A stretch of DNA of 64,000 nucleotides from contig NZ_JAEMNW010000001.1 of assembly GCF_016481275.1 (NCBI RefSeq), positions 62,001 to 126,000 on the forward strand, given 5' to 3'. This document shows positions 19,150 to 28,547 of the stretch, in pieces. Numbering within the stretch: the stretch's first letter is position 1; every line of letters begins with the position of its first letter. The stretch is from Antrihabitans auranticaus (GTDB lineage Bacteria; Actinomycetota; Actinomycetes; Mycobacteriales; Mycobacteriaceae). Under the pieces are notes generated by a model. It was not told the origin of the DNA and searched no databases. It saw nothing but the letters and a program-made list of their open reading frames with translations. Made by a program: the position numbers and the translations under genes.

Positions 19150-20060
19150 ATGTCCGATCTACCTCCCGTCGGGACCGAAACAGACCCCGAAGCGATCAAG
19201 GCGGTTCCGCTACGACGGACAGGTAGGTGGATCGCCGCTGTCCTGATCGCCGTAGCGGTAGGGCTCTTCCTGTGGGGTGCCGCCACGAACGAGGCGTTCC
19301 ACTGGAGCACCTACCGCCGCTACCTGTTCGATCGCCGGATCTCCGAAGCGGCGTGGAACACGATGCAGTTGACGTTGCTCGCCATGGCGATAGCGGTCGT
19401 GCTCGGCGTCGTCCTCGCAATCCTGCGGCTGTCGTCGAACCCGGTCTTGAAATCGACAGCATGGGTCTACCTCTGGATTTTCCGCGGCACCCCGGTCTAC
19501 GTGCAGCTCGTGTTCTGGGGCCTGTTTCCTTCGCTGTACAAACAGCTCGATATCGGTATCCCGTTCGTCCACCAGTTCGCGCACATCCAACTGCAGGGCA
19601 TCAGCGCGAACTTCGTCTTCGCCGTGATCGGTCTCGGGTTGAACGAAGCGGCATACATGGCCGAGATCGTCCGCGCGGGCATCAGCGCAGTTCCGCACGG
19701 GCAGTCGGAAGCATCGCTCGCACTTGGGATGTCGTGGGCGCTCACGATGCGGCGCACCATCCTGCCGCAGGCGATGCGTGTGATCATTCCACCGAGCGGC
19801 AACGAACTGATCAGCTTGCTCAAAACCACGTCACTCGTGACCGCCGTGCCGTACAGCCTCGAGCTGTACACCCGAAGCCGGGAGATCTCCGCGCTCACCT
19901 TCGAGCCGGTGCCGTTGTTGCTCGTCGCCGCCACCTGGTACCTCGCCATTACGAGCGTGCTCATGGTCGGTCAGCACTACCTCGAGCGCCATTACTCCAA
20001 GGGCGTGCACGGACGAACGACCCGCGCACCGCGGAACTTCACGATCGCGCGGGAGGGCAA

Positions 20061-20064
<4 letters not shown>
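19150..20064 (+). CDS. Polar amino-acid ABC transporter, permease
   Basis: The permease has 304 residues of the HisM/GlnP type. After a 20-residue cytoplasmic start there are about five to six hydrophobic segments. The diagnostic loop [21 protein letters not shown] (split at position 20 of the loop) contacts the ATPase, and [14 protein letters not shown] is the usual second-helix signature. The N-terminal helix ([17 protein letters not shown]) is an extra segment often found in actinobacterial members. Its stop overlaps the start of the ATPase gene as ATGA (20061-20064), so the two are translationally coupled. Confidence 0.93.
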
Positions 20065-20831
<767 letters not shown>

Positions 20832-20835
20832 CTCT

Positions 20836-20915
20836 CGAGGCTGCGATAGCCTCGCACCTGCCATAGCACTGTGCGCGGTTGGCGAGTCTATGGACTCGCC
20901 AACCGCGCACAGTGC
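20836..20915. terminator. Double hairpin terminator between ABC operon and MFS gene
   Basis: Two structures follow the ATPase stop. The first is a 7-bp hairpin at 20836-20854 (CGAGGCT, loop GCGAT). The second is a perfect 23-bp inverted repeat with left arm 20866-20888, loop TATG (20889-20892) and right arm 20893-20915. The MFS gene on the other strand ends six bases later, so the large hairpin can stop both converging transcripts. It lacks a long U tract, as is common for actinobacterial terminators. Confidence 0.8.
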
Positions 20916-20921
20916 CTAGCC

Positions 20922-22376
20922 CTATCGCCTTGCGGAAATCGCCACTCCAATCGCCGTGACGCCCACTGCGATTGCACCGAGGACCAGCGAGTTGCCGAGG
21001 CCGTCGGCGAACGCCTGCCGGGCAAGGTCGCCGGCAGCTCCCGTTGCGTGGGCCAGCTGGCCGATGCCGCCGTTCTCGCCGAGCTGATCGGTGAGGGTCG
21101 ATGCCAGCACGCTGCCGAAGACCGCGATGCCGACGGCACCGCCGAGCTCACGAGCCAGGTCGTTCATTGCCGAGGCAACGCCCTGCTGATCGGCTGGCAG
21201 CGACTCGGTCAGAGCGCTGGTGGCCGGCGTCATCGCGAGTCCCATACCTGCGCCGAGGATCGGCAGTCCGACGAAAAGGACCAGGTAGTCGATGTCGCCG
21301 CCGAGCGTGCTGAGGGTAAGCATCGCGACGACGATCAGCGTGAGGCCGAGGACGCAGGTCTTGACGTGCCCGAGCTTGCTCGTCACATGATGGGCATTTC
21401 GCGACGATCCCATGAGTCCTGCCGCCATCGGGAGCATGCAAACTGCGGCAACGATCGGACGCAGGCCTGCGACCAACTGCAGGTACTGCATCATCAGGAA
21501 GACGAACCCGAAGAATGCTGCGAACTGCACGGTGATCGATGCCGCGCTCGTCGAGAATCCCCGGTTGCGGAACAGTCGCGGATCCAACAGCGGATGGGCG
21601 ACGCGCAGCTCCCAGGCGACCGTGACTGCCAGCATGATCCCACCGAACAGCAGGCCGAACACCGTCCGCAAGGAGTCCCAGCCGGCGGTCGGAGCTTCGA
21701 TGATCGAGTAGATCAGGGAACCGATGCTGAGGACGAACAGTGCCGCACCGCCGAGGTCGAGCCGATGAGACTGCTTTTCCGCACTTTCCGGAACGGCACG
21801 GGCAACCAATACAGCGGCGACGACGGCGAGCACGATGTTGAGGCCGAAAACCGAACGCCACGAGAACCATTCGAGCAGAGTTCCGGATACGACGAGGCCG
21901 AGGACGGCGCTCGCACCTGCGACGCCGGACCAGATTCCGATGGCCCGTAGCCGTTCCTTGTCCGAGTACACCGTGGTGATCGTGGACAGCGTCGCGGGCA
22001 TGACCAACGCGGCACCGATTCCCAGCAACCCGCGGAGCCCGATGAGCGTCCCGATGCTATCGGTGAACATCGCCAGCAGTGAAGTGACGCCGAAGATCGC
22101 AAGTCCGGCATGCAGGGCGAGCCGGCGCCCGTACCGATCCCCGACCGCTCCGCCGACGAGGAGCAACGACGCAAAGACCAACGCGTACGCATCGATGACC
22201 CAGGAGATCTGCGTCTGCGATGCGGCGGTGTCCCGCGCCAGGTCCGGCAGCGCGACGTTCAGGGATGTGACGGCGGAAACGACGGTCGCGAGCGACAGGC
22301 AGACCGCCGGGAGCAGCAACTTCCGACGCGCGGACGTCGATTCCGGCTCCACCTTGGTGAGTACTTCGACGGTCAT
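20922..22376 (-). CDS. MFS transporter, DHA2 (EmrB/QacA) family
   Basis: The protein has 484 residues with about 14 hydrophobic segments. It has the loop 2-3 motif GAVGDRYGRRLALHAG, a motif C-like GVAGASAVLGLVVSG and an acidic Asp in helix 1 (SLNVALPDLA). It probably exports drugs or antiseptics by proton antiport. The start is ATG at 22376 with GAGGAG seven bases upstream. It is divergent from a TetR gene, and a palindrome lies between the starts. This is the standard layout of a TetR-controlled exporter that is induced by its own substrate. Confidence 0.92.
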   Translation of the reverse strand: MTVEVLTKVEPESTSARRKLLLPAVCLSLATVVSAVTSLNVALPDLARDTAASQTQISWVIDAYALVFASLLLVGGAVGDRYGRRLALHAGLAIFGVTSLLAMFTDSIGTLIGLRGLLGIGAALVMPATLSTITTVYSDKERLRAIGIWSGVAGASAVLGLVVSGTLLEWFSWRSVFGLNIVLAVVAAVLVARAVPESAEKQSHRLDLGGAALFVLSIGSLIYSIIEAPTAGWDSLRTVFGLLFGGIMLAVTVAWELRVAHPLLDPRLFRNRGFSTSAASITVQFAAFFGFVFLMMQYLQLVAGLRPIVAAVCMLPMAAGLMGSSRNAHHVTSKLGHVKTCVLGLTLIVVAMLTLSTLGGDIDYLVLFVGLPILGAGMGLAMTPATSALTESLPADQQGVASAMNDLARELGGAVGIAVFGSVLASTLTDQLGENGGIGQLAHATGAAGDLARQAFADGLGNSLVLGAIAVGVTAIGVAISARR

Positions 22377-22398
22377 CAGTTCTCCTCGGGTTGGTTTA

Positions 22399-22413
22399 TT
22401 CAACGATGTTGAA
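22399..22413. promoter_or_regulatory. Putative TetR operator in the MFS/tetR divergent region
   Basis: The palindrome TTCAAC-GAT-GTTGAA lies in the 71-base gap between the MFS and tetR starts, extended by TTAT/ATAA flanks. A half site TTCAAC recurs at 22441-22446 immediately before the tetR start, followed by TGAA at 22452-22455. Placement and symmetry fit a TetR-family binding site repressing both promoters. Confidence 0.65.
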
Positions 22414-22435
22414 ATAACTCTGACACATCGTGCGC

Positions 22436-22441
22436 TAGAAT
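22436..22441 (+). promoter_or_regulatory. Putative -10 element for a leaderless tetR transcript
   Basis: TAGAAT (TANNNT consensus) ends six bases before the GTG start of tetR at 22448, and no ribosome site is visible upstream of that start. This spacing puts transcription start at or next to the first codon, as in leaderless actinobacterial mRNAs. Confidence 0.4.
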
Positions 22442-22447
22442 TCAACA

Positions 22448-23062
22448 GTGATGAATAAATCGGTTCAGAAGGCAGGTCCCGGCCGGCGCGGCGGGCAACC
22501 AGAGACTCGGCAGGCGATCCTCGAGGCAGCTGCGGCGCGCTTCGCCACCGAGGGATTCACGGGCGCGACGGTACGGTCGATCGCGGCGGACGCAGGCGTC
22601 GACGCCGCGATGATCAACTACTTCTTCGGGTCGAAGCAGAAGCTCTTCGAAGAGGCTCTTGCGTTGCGCGCCAATCCCATCGCACTCGTCACCGAGCTGG
22701 TGAAAGGGCCGATCGACGGATTCCCCCGGCGGCTACTCACAACGTTGGTGACGACCTGGGACAACGCCGAGAATCGGCCCCCGCTGCTGACGATCATCTC
22801 CGCCGTCAAAGACGATCCCGCTGCGAACGGACTGCTGCGCAATTTCCTCGAGGAGGTTCTCGCCGGACCCGTGGCGGAGCGACTGATCGAAGCCGGAGTG
22901 CCGGGCGAGAACGCGCGGCTTCGCGCCGGACTCCTCGCGTCGATGTGCATCGGGCTCGTGATGGCCCGCTATCTGGTACGGGCGCGGCCGATCGCCGACC
23001 TGCCCGCGCAGGCCGTCATCGACGGCTTGGTTCCTGCCCTCGAAGCCGTCCTGGACTCGTAG
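22448..23062 (+). CDS. TetR family transcriptional regulator
   Basis: The protein has 204 residues. The N-terminal helix-turn-helix (ILEAAAARFATEGFTGATVRSIA, then AGVDAAMINYFFGSKQKLF) is typical of TetR, with a basic arm before it. The C-terminal ligand domain (about residues 90-200) is all helical. It most likely represses the divergent MFS exporter and itself through the palindrome at 22399-22413. The start is GTG at 22448 or ATG at 22451; neither has a Shine-Dalgarno sequence, consistent with a leaderless mRNA. The gene is followed after 49 bases by the convergent dodecin gene. Confidence 0.92.
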   Translation: MMNKSVQKAGPGRRGGQPETRQAILEAAAARFATEGFTGATVRSIAADAGVDAAMINYFFGSKQKLFEEALALRANPIALVTELVKGPIDGFPRRLLTTLVTTWDNAENRPPLLTIISAVKDDPAANGLLRNFLEEVLAGPVAERLIEAGVPGENARLRAGLLASMCIGLVMARYLVRARPIADLPAQAVIDGLVPALEAVLDS

Positions 23063-23111
23063 AGCACGCCACGGTAGCGGCAGAGCGCGACCGCGGATGT
23101 GGATTCGGCGG

Positions 23112-23339
23112 TCAGCCGGCGGCGCTCTCCCCCGGCTCGATTCGGAAGCCGATCTTCACCGTCACCTGGGTGTGCGCTACCGCGCCGTCCACGATGTGGC
23201 CACGGGTCTCGATCACCTCGAACCACTCCAGATTTCGGACCGTTTCTGCCGCGCGGGCAACCGCGTTCGCTATTGCCCCGTCGGAACCCTCCGTGGACGA
23301 GCCGACGACCTCGATGACGCGATACACATGATCACTCAT
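23112..23339 (-). CDS. Dodecin family flavin-binding protein
   Basis: The protein has 75 residues. It matches dodecin in length and sequence pattern ([11 protein letters not shown] at the N-terminus, [18 protein letters not shown] in the middle, TVKIGFRIE at the end). The conserved Trp of EWFEV stacks on flavin in known dodecins. Dodecins form hollow 12-mers that store or buffer riboflavin, FMN, FAD or CoA. The start ATG at 23339 has GGAGGA about nine bases upstream. It sits alone between tetR and the divergent histidine kinase. Confidence 0.92.
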   Translation of the reverse strand: MSDHVYRVIEVVGSSTEGSDGAIANAVARAAETVRNLEWFEVIETRGHIVDGAVAHTQVTVKIGFRIEPGESAAG

Positions 23340-23466
23340 GCTGAAATCCTCCCACCATGTGCGGCATCGGCCCGCGTTTTCGGCGGAGTTGGTGTGGCTG
23401 GCTACACCATGAACCGGCGGGGTTCCCCGCTCGTCCGGGCGCCCGCGGCACACCAGACTCGATCCC

Positions 23467-24798
23467 ATGACCGCGACCCAGGCGACCTACACGCACCCGA
23501 CTCTGGCCATGCGCAAGACTGACACTGTGCCGATGATTCTGTTGCGTGCACCCATCGCTGCCCAGACCTGGCGTGACGCCGCATACGTACTGCTCGCGAC
23601 CGTCCTGGGTTCAGCCGGTATTGCCTATCTCTATCTCGGGTTCGGCGCCGGGCTATTCTTCGCGATCACGTTGGTCGGCATCCCGCTACTGGCCGCAGTT
23701 GTCGTGGGAGGCCGGGTGTGGGGCAACGTCTACCGCTGGCTGGCGACAGTTTTGCTCCGCTCCGAACCGCTGGAACCGCCGCGATTTCAGGCCGAACCTG
23801 GCATCTTCGGGTTCATCAAGTCCGGTCTGAGGGACCGCACCGGTTGGCGTGCAATCCTTTTCGTCGCCATCAAGGCCGTCGTCGGACCGGTCGGCGGCTA
23901 CCTCGCCCTGACCTTCGCGGTCATGGCCGCGTTCACCGCGATCTCTCCGATTCCGTGGACATTGTTCAATCCGACGAATGTCGATTCGAACGGCGTTCAC
24001 CATCATTCGCTCGTTCAGTTCGGTGATGTCTATTTCGAGACCTGGCCACAGATGCTGGCGTTTTCTGCTCTCGGAGTTCTGGCCTGCTTCATCGCCCCCT
24101 GGCCGATTCGCGGCCTCGCGAGCCTGGACCGTTTGCTGATCAGGACGTTGCTCGGCCCGACCCAGCGCGACGCCCGCGTACAGCACCTCGAACTCGCCCG
24201 GACGTCGGCGGTAGAAGACTCGGCGGCAACCCTGCGACGCGTCGAACGCGATCTGCACGACGGCACGCAGGCTCGCCTGGTCACCATGGCGATGGCACTC
24301 GGTCGCGCAGAGGAACGCATGGCCGCAGGGGGTGACGCTCGCGAACTCGTCTCCGACGCCCACGCAAATGCCAAGGAGGCGTTGAAGGAACTACGCGAAG
24401 TGGTGCGCGGCATCCATCCTCCGGCGCTGGATCTCGGACTGGCGCCGGCGCTCGAAACACTCACGTCGCGGTGCACGGTCCCCGTCGACCTGAGCGTGCA
24501 GCTGACCCGGCGCCCCTCTCCCGGCATCGAGGCGATCGCGTACTTCTCCGTCGCAGAACTGCTGACCAACGTCACCAAGCACGCGCACGCGACGCAGGTC
24601 TGGGTCGACGCGCGAGACACCGACGGCGATGTCGTGCTCACAGTCCGTGACAACGGCATCGGCTGTGCCGACCCTGCGCGCGGGACCGGTCTCGCCGGCC
24701 TCGCCGCGCGTACGCAGACGGTCGACGGATCACTCGACGTGGTCAGCCCGCCCGGCGGACCGACAGTTGTCACTATCGCGCTTCGAGGTGGCTCGTGA
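23467..24798 (+). CDS. NarL-type sensor histidine kinase
   Basis: The protein has 443 residues. The N-terminal sensor region (about residues 35-215) holds four to five hydrophobic segments and resembles the membrane sensor domain common in actinobacterial kinases of this class. The HisKA_3 dimerisation domain has phospho-accepting His264 in [13 protein letters not shown], and the HATPase domain has [14 protein letters not shown] (N box), [20 protein letters not shown] (G boxes) and a C-terminal GGPTVVTI. It phosphorylates the regulator encoded next, overlapping by four bases (GTGA, 24795-24798). The signal sensed is unknown. Confidence 0.93.
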   Translation: MTATQATYTHPTLAMRKTDTVPMILLRAPIAAQTWRDAAYVLLATVLGSAGIAYLYLGFGAGLFFAITLVGIPLLAAVVVGGRVWGNVYRWLATVLLRSEPLEPPRFQAEPGIFGFIKSGLRDRTGWRAILFVAIKAVVGPVGGYLALTFAVMAAFTAISPIPWTLFNPTNVDSNGVHHHSLVQFGDVYFETWPQMLAFSALGVLACFIAPWPIRGLASLDRLLIRTLLGPTQRDARVQHLELARTSAVEDSAATLRRVERDLHDGTQARLVTMAMALGRAEERMAAGGDARELVSDAHANAKEALKELREVVRGIHPPALDLGLAPALETLTSRCTVPVDLSVQLTRRPSPGIEAIAYFSVAELLTNVTKHAHATQVWVDARDTDGDVVLTVRDNGIGCADPARGTGLAGLAARTQTVDGSLDVVSPPGGPTVVTIALRGGS

Positions 24799-25442
24799 AG
24801 ATCGTCATCGCCGAGGACAGCGCAATCCTGCGCGACGGATTGGCGCAATTACTCATCGACCGCGGCCACGAAATCGCGGCGATGGTCGGCGACGCCGAGT
24901 CACTCGGTCCCGCGGTCGACGAGCACCGTCCCGACGTCGCAGTCGTCGACATCCGCATGCCGCCGTCGTTCACCGACGAGGGCCTGGTCGCAGCGATCGC
25001 GTTGCGGCGCCGGCACCCGGAGGTCGGCGTCCTGGTCTTCTCGCAGTGGATCGAAACACGTTATGCCGCAGAACTTCTCGCAGGAAACGCAGCGGGCGTG
25101 GGTTACCTCCTCAAAGACCGTGTCGCCGACGTCAGCGAGTTCGTCGACGCACTCACCCGCGTCGCGAACGGCGGGACCGCGCTGGATCCCGAGGTGGTGA
25201 GCCAGCTCATGGGAACATCCCGGCGCCGGGACGAGCTCGAGCGCCTCACGCCACGCGAGCGCGAGGTCCTGAATCTGATGGCGCAGGGGCTGTCGAACTC
25301 GGCAATCGCGGCGGCACTGGTCGTCACCGATCGGGCCGTCGAAAAACACGTCGGCAATATCTTCGCCAAACTGGACCTGCCGCCATCCGACGACCATCAC
25401 CGACGGGTGCTCGCCGTCATCAAACAACTCGGGCGAACCTGA
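24795..25442 (+). CDS. NarL/LuxR-type response regulator
   Basis: The protein has 215 residues. The receiver domain has IVIAEDSAILRDGL, phospho-acceptor Asp52 in VVDIRMPP and Lys in YLLKDRV. A LuxR-type helix-turn-helix at the C-terminus reads LTPREREVLNLMAQGLSNSA...VEKHVGNIFAKL. It is the partner of the kinase just upstream and starts with GTG inside that gene's stop. Targets are not evident: the next gene is a GntR regulator 40 bases downstream, which could be co-transcribed. Confidence 0.94.
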   Translation: MKIVIAEDSAILRDGLAQLLIDRGHEIAAMVGDAESLGPAVDEHRPDVAVVDIRMPPSFTDEGLVAAIALRRRHPEVGVLVFSQWIETRYAAELLAGNAAGVGYLLKDRVADVSEFVDALTRVANGGTALDPEVVSQLMGTSRRRDELERLTPREREVLNLMAQGLSNSAIAAALVVTDRAVEKHVGNIFAKLDLPPSDDHHRRVLAVIKQLGRT

Positions 25443-25482
25443 TCGTCACGCCGGTGCAACAAATGGCACCTACCCTGGCGAC

Positions 25483-26208
25483 ATGTCGCAGCGACGCAGG
25501 TCGGTGCTTGCGTCCAAACTTGTGATCGAGCGACCCGGCAGCCCTCAGCACGCAATCTTGGACGAACTGCGCCGGGTGATCCTCGACGGCGCAGCACCAC
25601 CAGGCACTCCGATCCCGCTCGGTGAGGTCGCCGACCTGTTCGGCGTCAGTCAAATTCCGGTCCGCGAATCGCTCAAGACGCTCATCGGCGAGGGCCTGGT
25701 CGACCATCGACCGAATGCGGGATACGCGGTCGCCCAGTTGACTCCGGACGAACTGCACGAGATCTACATCGTGCGCGAGACATTGGAGACAGCAGCTCTC
25801 TCGGCCGGCCTCGCGAAGGCAACCGATGCCGATCGCCTGGCCGCCATCGAGGCGAATGCCGCTCTGGAACAAGCCATTCGAGACGACGATCCCGTTGCCT
25901 ACCATCGGCACAGTCGCAGCTTCCATCTGGCGCTGACGCGTCCGTCGAAGATGCTGCGATTGCTCCACATGCTCGAATCGGCCTGGAACATGACCGAACC
26001 GGTACAGCCGATGGTCCACTCGACCGGCCACGACCGCTCGGCACTGCACGACGACCACAAGCACATGCTCGAGGCGTTTCTCGCCGTCGACCTCCAGCGC
26101 TTGCTCGCGACGTCCGAGACGCATCATCGACGGCTCAACACGGTGATCGCCAAGCTGCCGACCGACACCGGGTTGCTTGCGCCGGAAGATATATCTCTGC
26201 GGAAATAG
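25483..26208 (+). CDS. GntR-family regulator with FCD domain (likely controls the allantoin locus)
   Basis: The protein has 241 residues. The winged helix (ILDELRRVILDGAAPPGTPI; VSQIPVRESLKTLIGEGLV) is followed by an all-helical FCD ligand domain containing the metal-type positions in YHRHSRSFH and DDHKHMLEA. FCD regulators sense carboxylates and related catabolites. It lies 65 bases before the NCS1 permease gene in the same direction and at the head of the allantoin genes, so I infer that it senses an intermediate of that pathway. The start ATG at 25483 lacks a strong ribosome site (GGCGAC). Confidence 0.9.
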   Translation: MSQRRRSVLASKLVIERPGSPQHAILDELRRVILDGAAPPGTPIPLGEVADLFGVSQIPVRESLKTLIGEGLVDHRPNAGYAVAQLTPDELHEIYIVRETLETAALSAGLAKATDADRLAAIEANAALEQAIRDDDPVAYHRHSRSFHLALTRPSKMLRLLHMLESAWNMTEPVQPMVHSTGHDRSALHDDHKHMLEAFLAVDLQRLLATSETHHRRLNTVIAKLPTDTGLLAPEDISLRK

Positions 26209-26273
26209 GCACGCAACGTGGCCTGGATAGTTTCGATTGGTCCGCTTGTCGACCGTCCAGATGGGTCCGCATC

Positions 26274-27809
26274 ATGACCGAAACACTCCCCACACACGCC
26301 GCTGCCATGCCGGTCGGCGCGGCCGATCTCGTCGAGGCCGCCGGCCACCCGGTCGGAGGCGGCCTCATCAAGCCGGGTTACGACCCCCAGTTGACGAACG
26401 AAGATCTCGCTCCCCTACGCAAACAGACCTGGGGGTCGTACAACATCTTCGCGTTCTGGATGTCCGACGTGCACAGCGTCGGCGGGTACGTCACCGCCGG
26501 CAGCCTGTTCGCACTCGGTCTCGCCAGTTGGCAGGTGCTGCTGTCGTTGCTGATCGGCATCACGATCGTGTACTTCTTCTGCAACCTCGTCGCAAAGCCG
26601 AGCCAGGTCACAGGCGTGCCCTATCCGGTGATCTGTCGCAGCGTCTTCGGCGTGCTGGGCGCGAACATCCCCGCGATCATTCGCGGACTGATTGCCGTGG
26701 CCTGGTACGGAATTCAGACGTTCCTCGCATCGGCGGCGCTCGACATCGTACTGATCAAGCTCTTTCCGTCGCTCGCACCGTACGCAGTCGTGGACGACTA
26801 CGGTTTCCTCGGTCTATCGGCGCTCGGCTGGGGCAGTTTCATGCTGCTGTGGGTCGTCCAGGCGTGCGTGTTCTGGCGCGGAATGGAGGCTATCCGCCGG
26901 TTCATCGACTTCTGCGGGCCCGCCGTCTACGTGGTCATGTTCCTGCTCTGCGGATACCTGATCGCCAAGGCAGGCTGGGGTGCAATCGATCTCAACCTCG
27001 GCGACGTGAAGTACTCCGGCTTCGACGCGGTTCCCGTGATGCTCGGTGCGATCGCCCTGGTCGTCTCGTACTTCTCCGGACCCATGCTGAACTTCGGCGA
27101 CTTCTCGCGATACGGAAAGTCGTTCGAGGCAGTCAAGAAGGGCAACTTCCTCGGCCTCCCCGTGAACTTCCTGATGTTCTCCATCCTGGTGGTCGTCACG
27201 GCGTCTCTGACGGTTCCCGTCTACGGCGAATTGATCACAGATCCGGTCACGACCGTCGCAAAGATCGACAGCACCTTCGCAATCGTGCTGGGCGCGTTGA
27301 CGTTCACCATCGCGACGATCGGCATCAACATCGTCGCCAACTTCATCTCACCCGCCTTCGACTTCTCCAATGTGAGCCCACAGAGAATCAGCTGGCGTGC
27401 GGGCGGGATGATCGCAGCGGTCGGCTCGGTGCTGATCACACCGTGGAATCTGTACAACAACCCCGACGTCATCCACTACACACTCGAGACGCTCGGAGCC
27501 TTCATCGGTCCGCTGTTCGGTGTGCTCATCGCCGACTATTACCTGATCCGCAAACAGCACGTGATCGTCGACGACCTCTTCACCATGTCCACGAACGGAA
27601 CCTACTGGTACTCCAAGGGATACAACCCGGCTGCCGTCATTGCGACGATCGCCGGAGCGGTTGTGGCAATGATTCCGGTGCTGACCGGCGACAGCCTCTA
27701 CGGCATGCACACCGCCGCGCAGTACAGCTGGTTCATCGGCTGCGGGCTGGGGTTCGTCGTCTACCACCTGCTCGCAACGAAGTCCCGGTTCGCCGTGACC
27801 AACGTCTAG
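26274..27809 (+). CDS. NCS1-family nucleobase/allantoin:cation symporter
   Basis: The protein has 511 residues and about 12 hydrophobic segments. NCS1 signatures include LRKQTWGSYNIFAFWMSDVHS (residues 48-68) in the first part, GVPYPVICRSVFGVLGANIP, and AWYGIQTFL in helix 3. In the C-terminal half, IGINIVANFISPAFDFSNV is typical. Members import uracil, cytosine, hydantoins or allantoin with H+ or Na+. With a racemase, an allantoinase and an allantoicase next to it, allantoin is the most likely substrate. The start is ATG at 26274. The racemase gene follows after nine bases. Confidence 0.92.
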   Translation: MTETLPTHAAAMPVGAADLVEAAGHPVGGGLIKPGYDPQLTNEDLAPLRKQTWGSYNIFAFWMSDVHSVGGYVTAGSLFALGLASWQVLLSLLIGITIVYFFCNLVAKPSQVTGVPYPVICRSVFGVLGANIPAIIRGLIAVAWYGIQTFLASAALDIVLIKLFPSLAPYAVVDDYGFLGLSALGWGSFMLLWVVQACVFWRGMEAIRRFIDFCGPAVYVVMFLLCGYLIAKAGWGAIDLNLGDVKYSGFDAVPVMLGAIALVVSYFSGPMLNFGDFSRYGKSFEAVKKGNFLGLPVNFLMFSILVVVTASLTVPVYGELITDPVTTVAKIDSTFAIVLGALTFTIATIGINIVANFISPAFDFSNVSPQRISWRAGGMIAAVGSVLITPWNLYNNPDVIHYTLETLGAFIGPLFGVLIADYYLIRKQHVIVDDLFTMSTNGTYWYSKGYNPAAVIATIAGAVVAMIPVLTGDSLYGMHTAAQYSWFIGCGLGFVVYHLLATKSRFAVTNV

Positions 27810-27818
27810 GCTCGCTGC

Positions 27819-28547
27819 ATGCGGATCAAGATCGTCAATCCGAACACCACGCTGACGATGACCTCGAAGATCGGCGCATGTGCCAGGGCGGTAGCAGGTC
27901 CAGGCACGCTGATCGAGGCCGTCAGCCCAGACATGGGACCCGCGTCGATCGAAAGCCACTACGACGAGGCTTTGAGCGTGCCCGGACTGCTCGCCGAGAT
28001 CGTCAAAGGCGAGCAGTCCGGGTTCGACGGGTACGTGATCGCCTGCTTCGGTGACCCCGGACTCGAAGCCGCACGCGAGATTGCCCGCGGACCGGTCATC
28101 GGGATCGCCGAGGCCGCAATGCATCTCGGCAGCTTCCTGGGGCGCAGCTTCAGCGTCGTCACCACGCTGGAACGATCGGCCGGCCGGACCTGGGAACTGG
28201 CCGAAAAGTACGGAATGGCGCGCTTCTGCAAAGGCGTGCATGCGTGCGAGATCGCGGTACTCGCCCTCGATACCGATCCCGACGCACGCAAGGTCGTCAC
28301 CGAAACCGCCCTGCGCGCAGTAGAAATCGACAAGTCTGACGCTGTCCTGCTGGGCTGCGCAGGAATGGCCGACCTTTGTCAGGAGATTTCCGACAAGATC
28401 GGCGTGCCGGTCATCGACGGCGTCGCGGCCGCCACCCTGCTGGTCGAGTCGATGCTCCGGCTCGGCCTGCGCAAGTCCGGGCGAGGCGAGTTCGCGACGC
28501 CCATCCCGAAGGTCTACTCGGGAATCCTCAGCGCGTTCGGCGGGTGA
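27819..28547 (+). CDS. Asp/Glu/hydantoin racemase family protein (probable allantoin racemase)
   Basis: The protein has 242 residues. It starts with the family sequence IKIVNPNTTLTMT and carries two catalytic-cysteine regions: VIACFGDPG (near residue 77) and VLLGCAGMADL (near residue 180). These match the two-cysteine racemases of hydantoins and allantoin. Enzymes of this group interconvert R- and S-allantoin, so that both enantiomers can be opened by a stereospecific allantoinase. It is probably co-transcribed with the permease. Its last 34 bases overlap the 3' end of the convergent allantoinase gene (28514-28547). Confidence 0.9.
   Translation: MRIKIVNPNTTLTMTSKIGACARAVAGPGTLIEAVSPDMGPASIESHYDEALSVPGLLAEIVKGEQSGFDGYVIACFGDPGLEAAREIARGPVIGIAEAAMHLGSFLGRSFSVVTTLERSAGRTWELAEKYGMARFCKGVHACEIAVLALDTDPDARKVVTETALRAVEIDKSDAVLLGCAGMADLCQEISDKIGVPVIDGVAAATLLVESMLRLGLRKSGRGEFATPIPKVYSGILSAFGG

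Noticed and set aside
26237-28054. A 605-codon Arg-rich open frame running through the NCS1 permease gene
   Set aside because: The other frame gives a complete 12-segment NCS1 transporter; this one has no hydrophobic pattern or domain.
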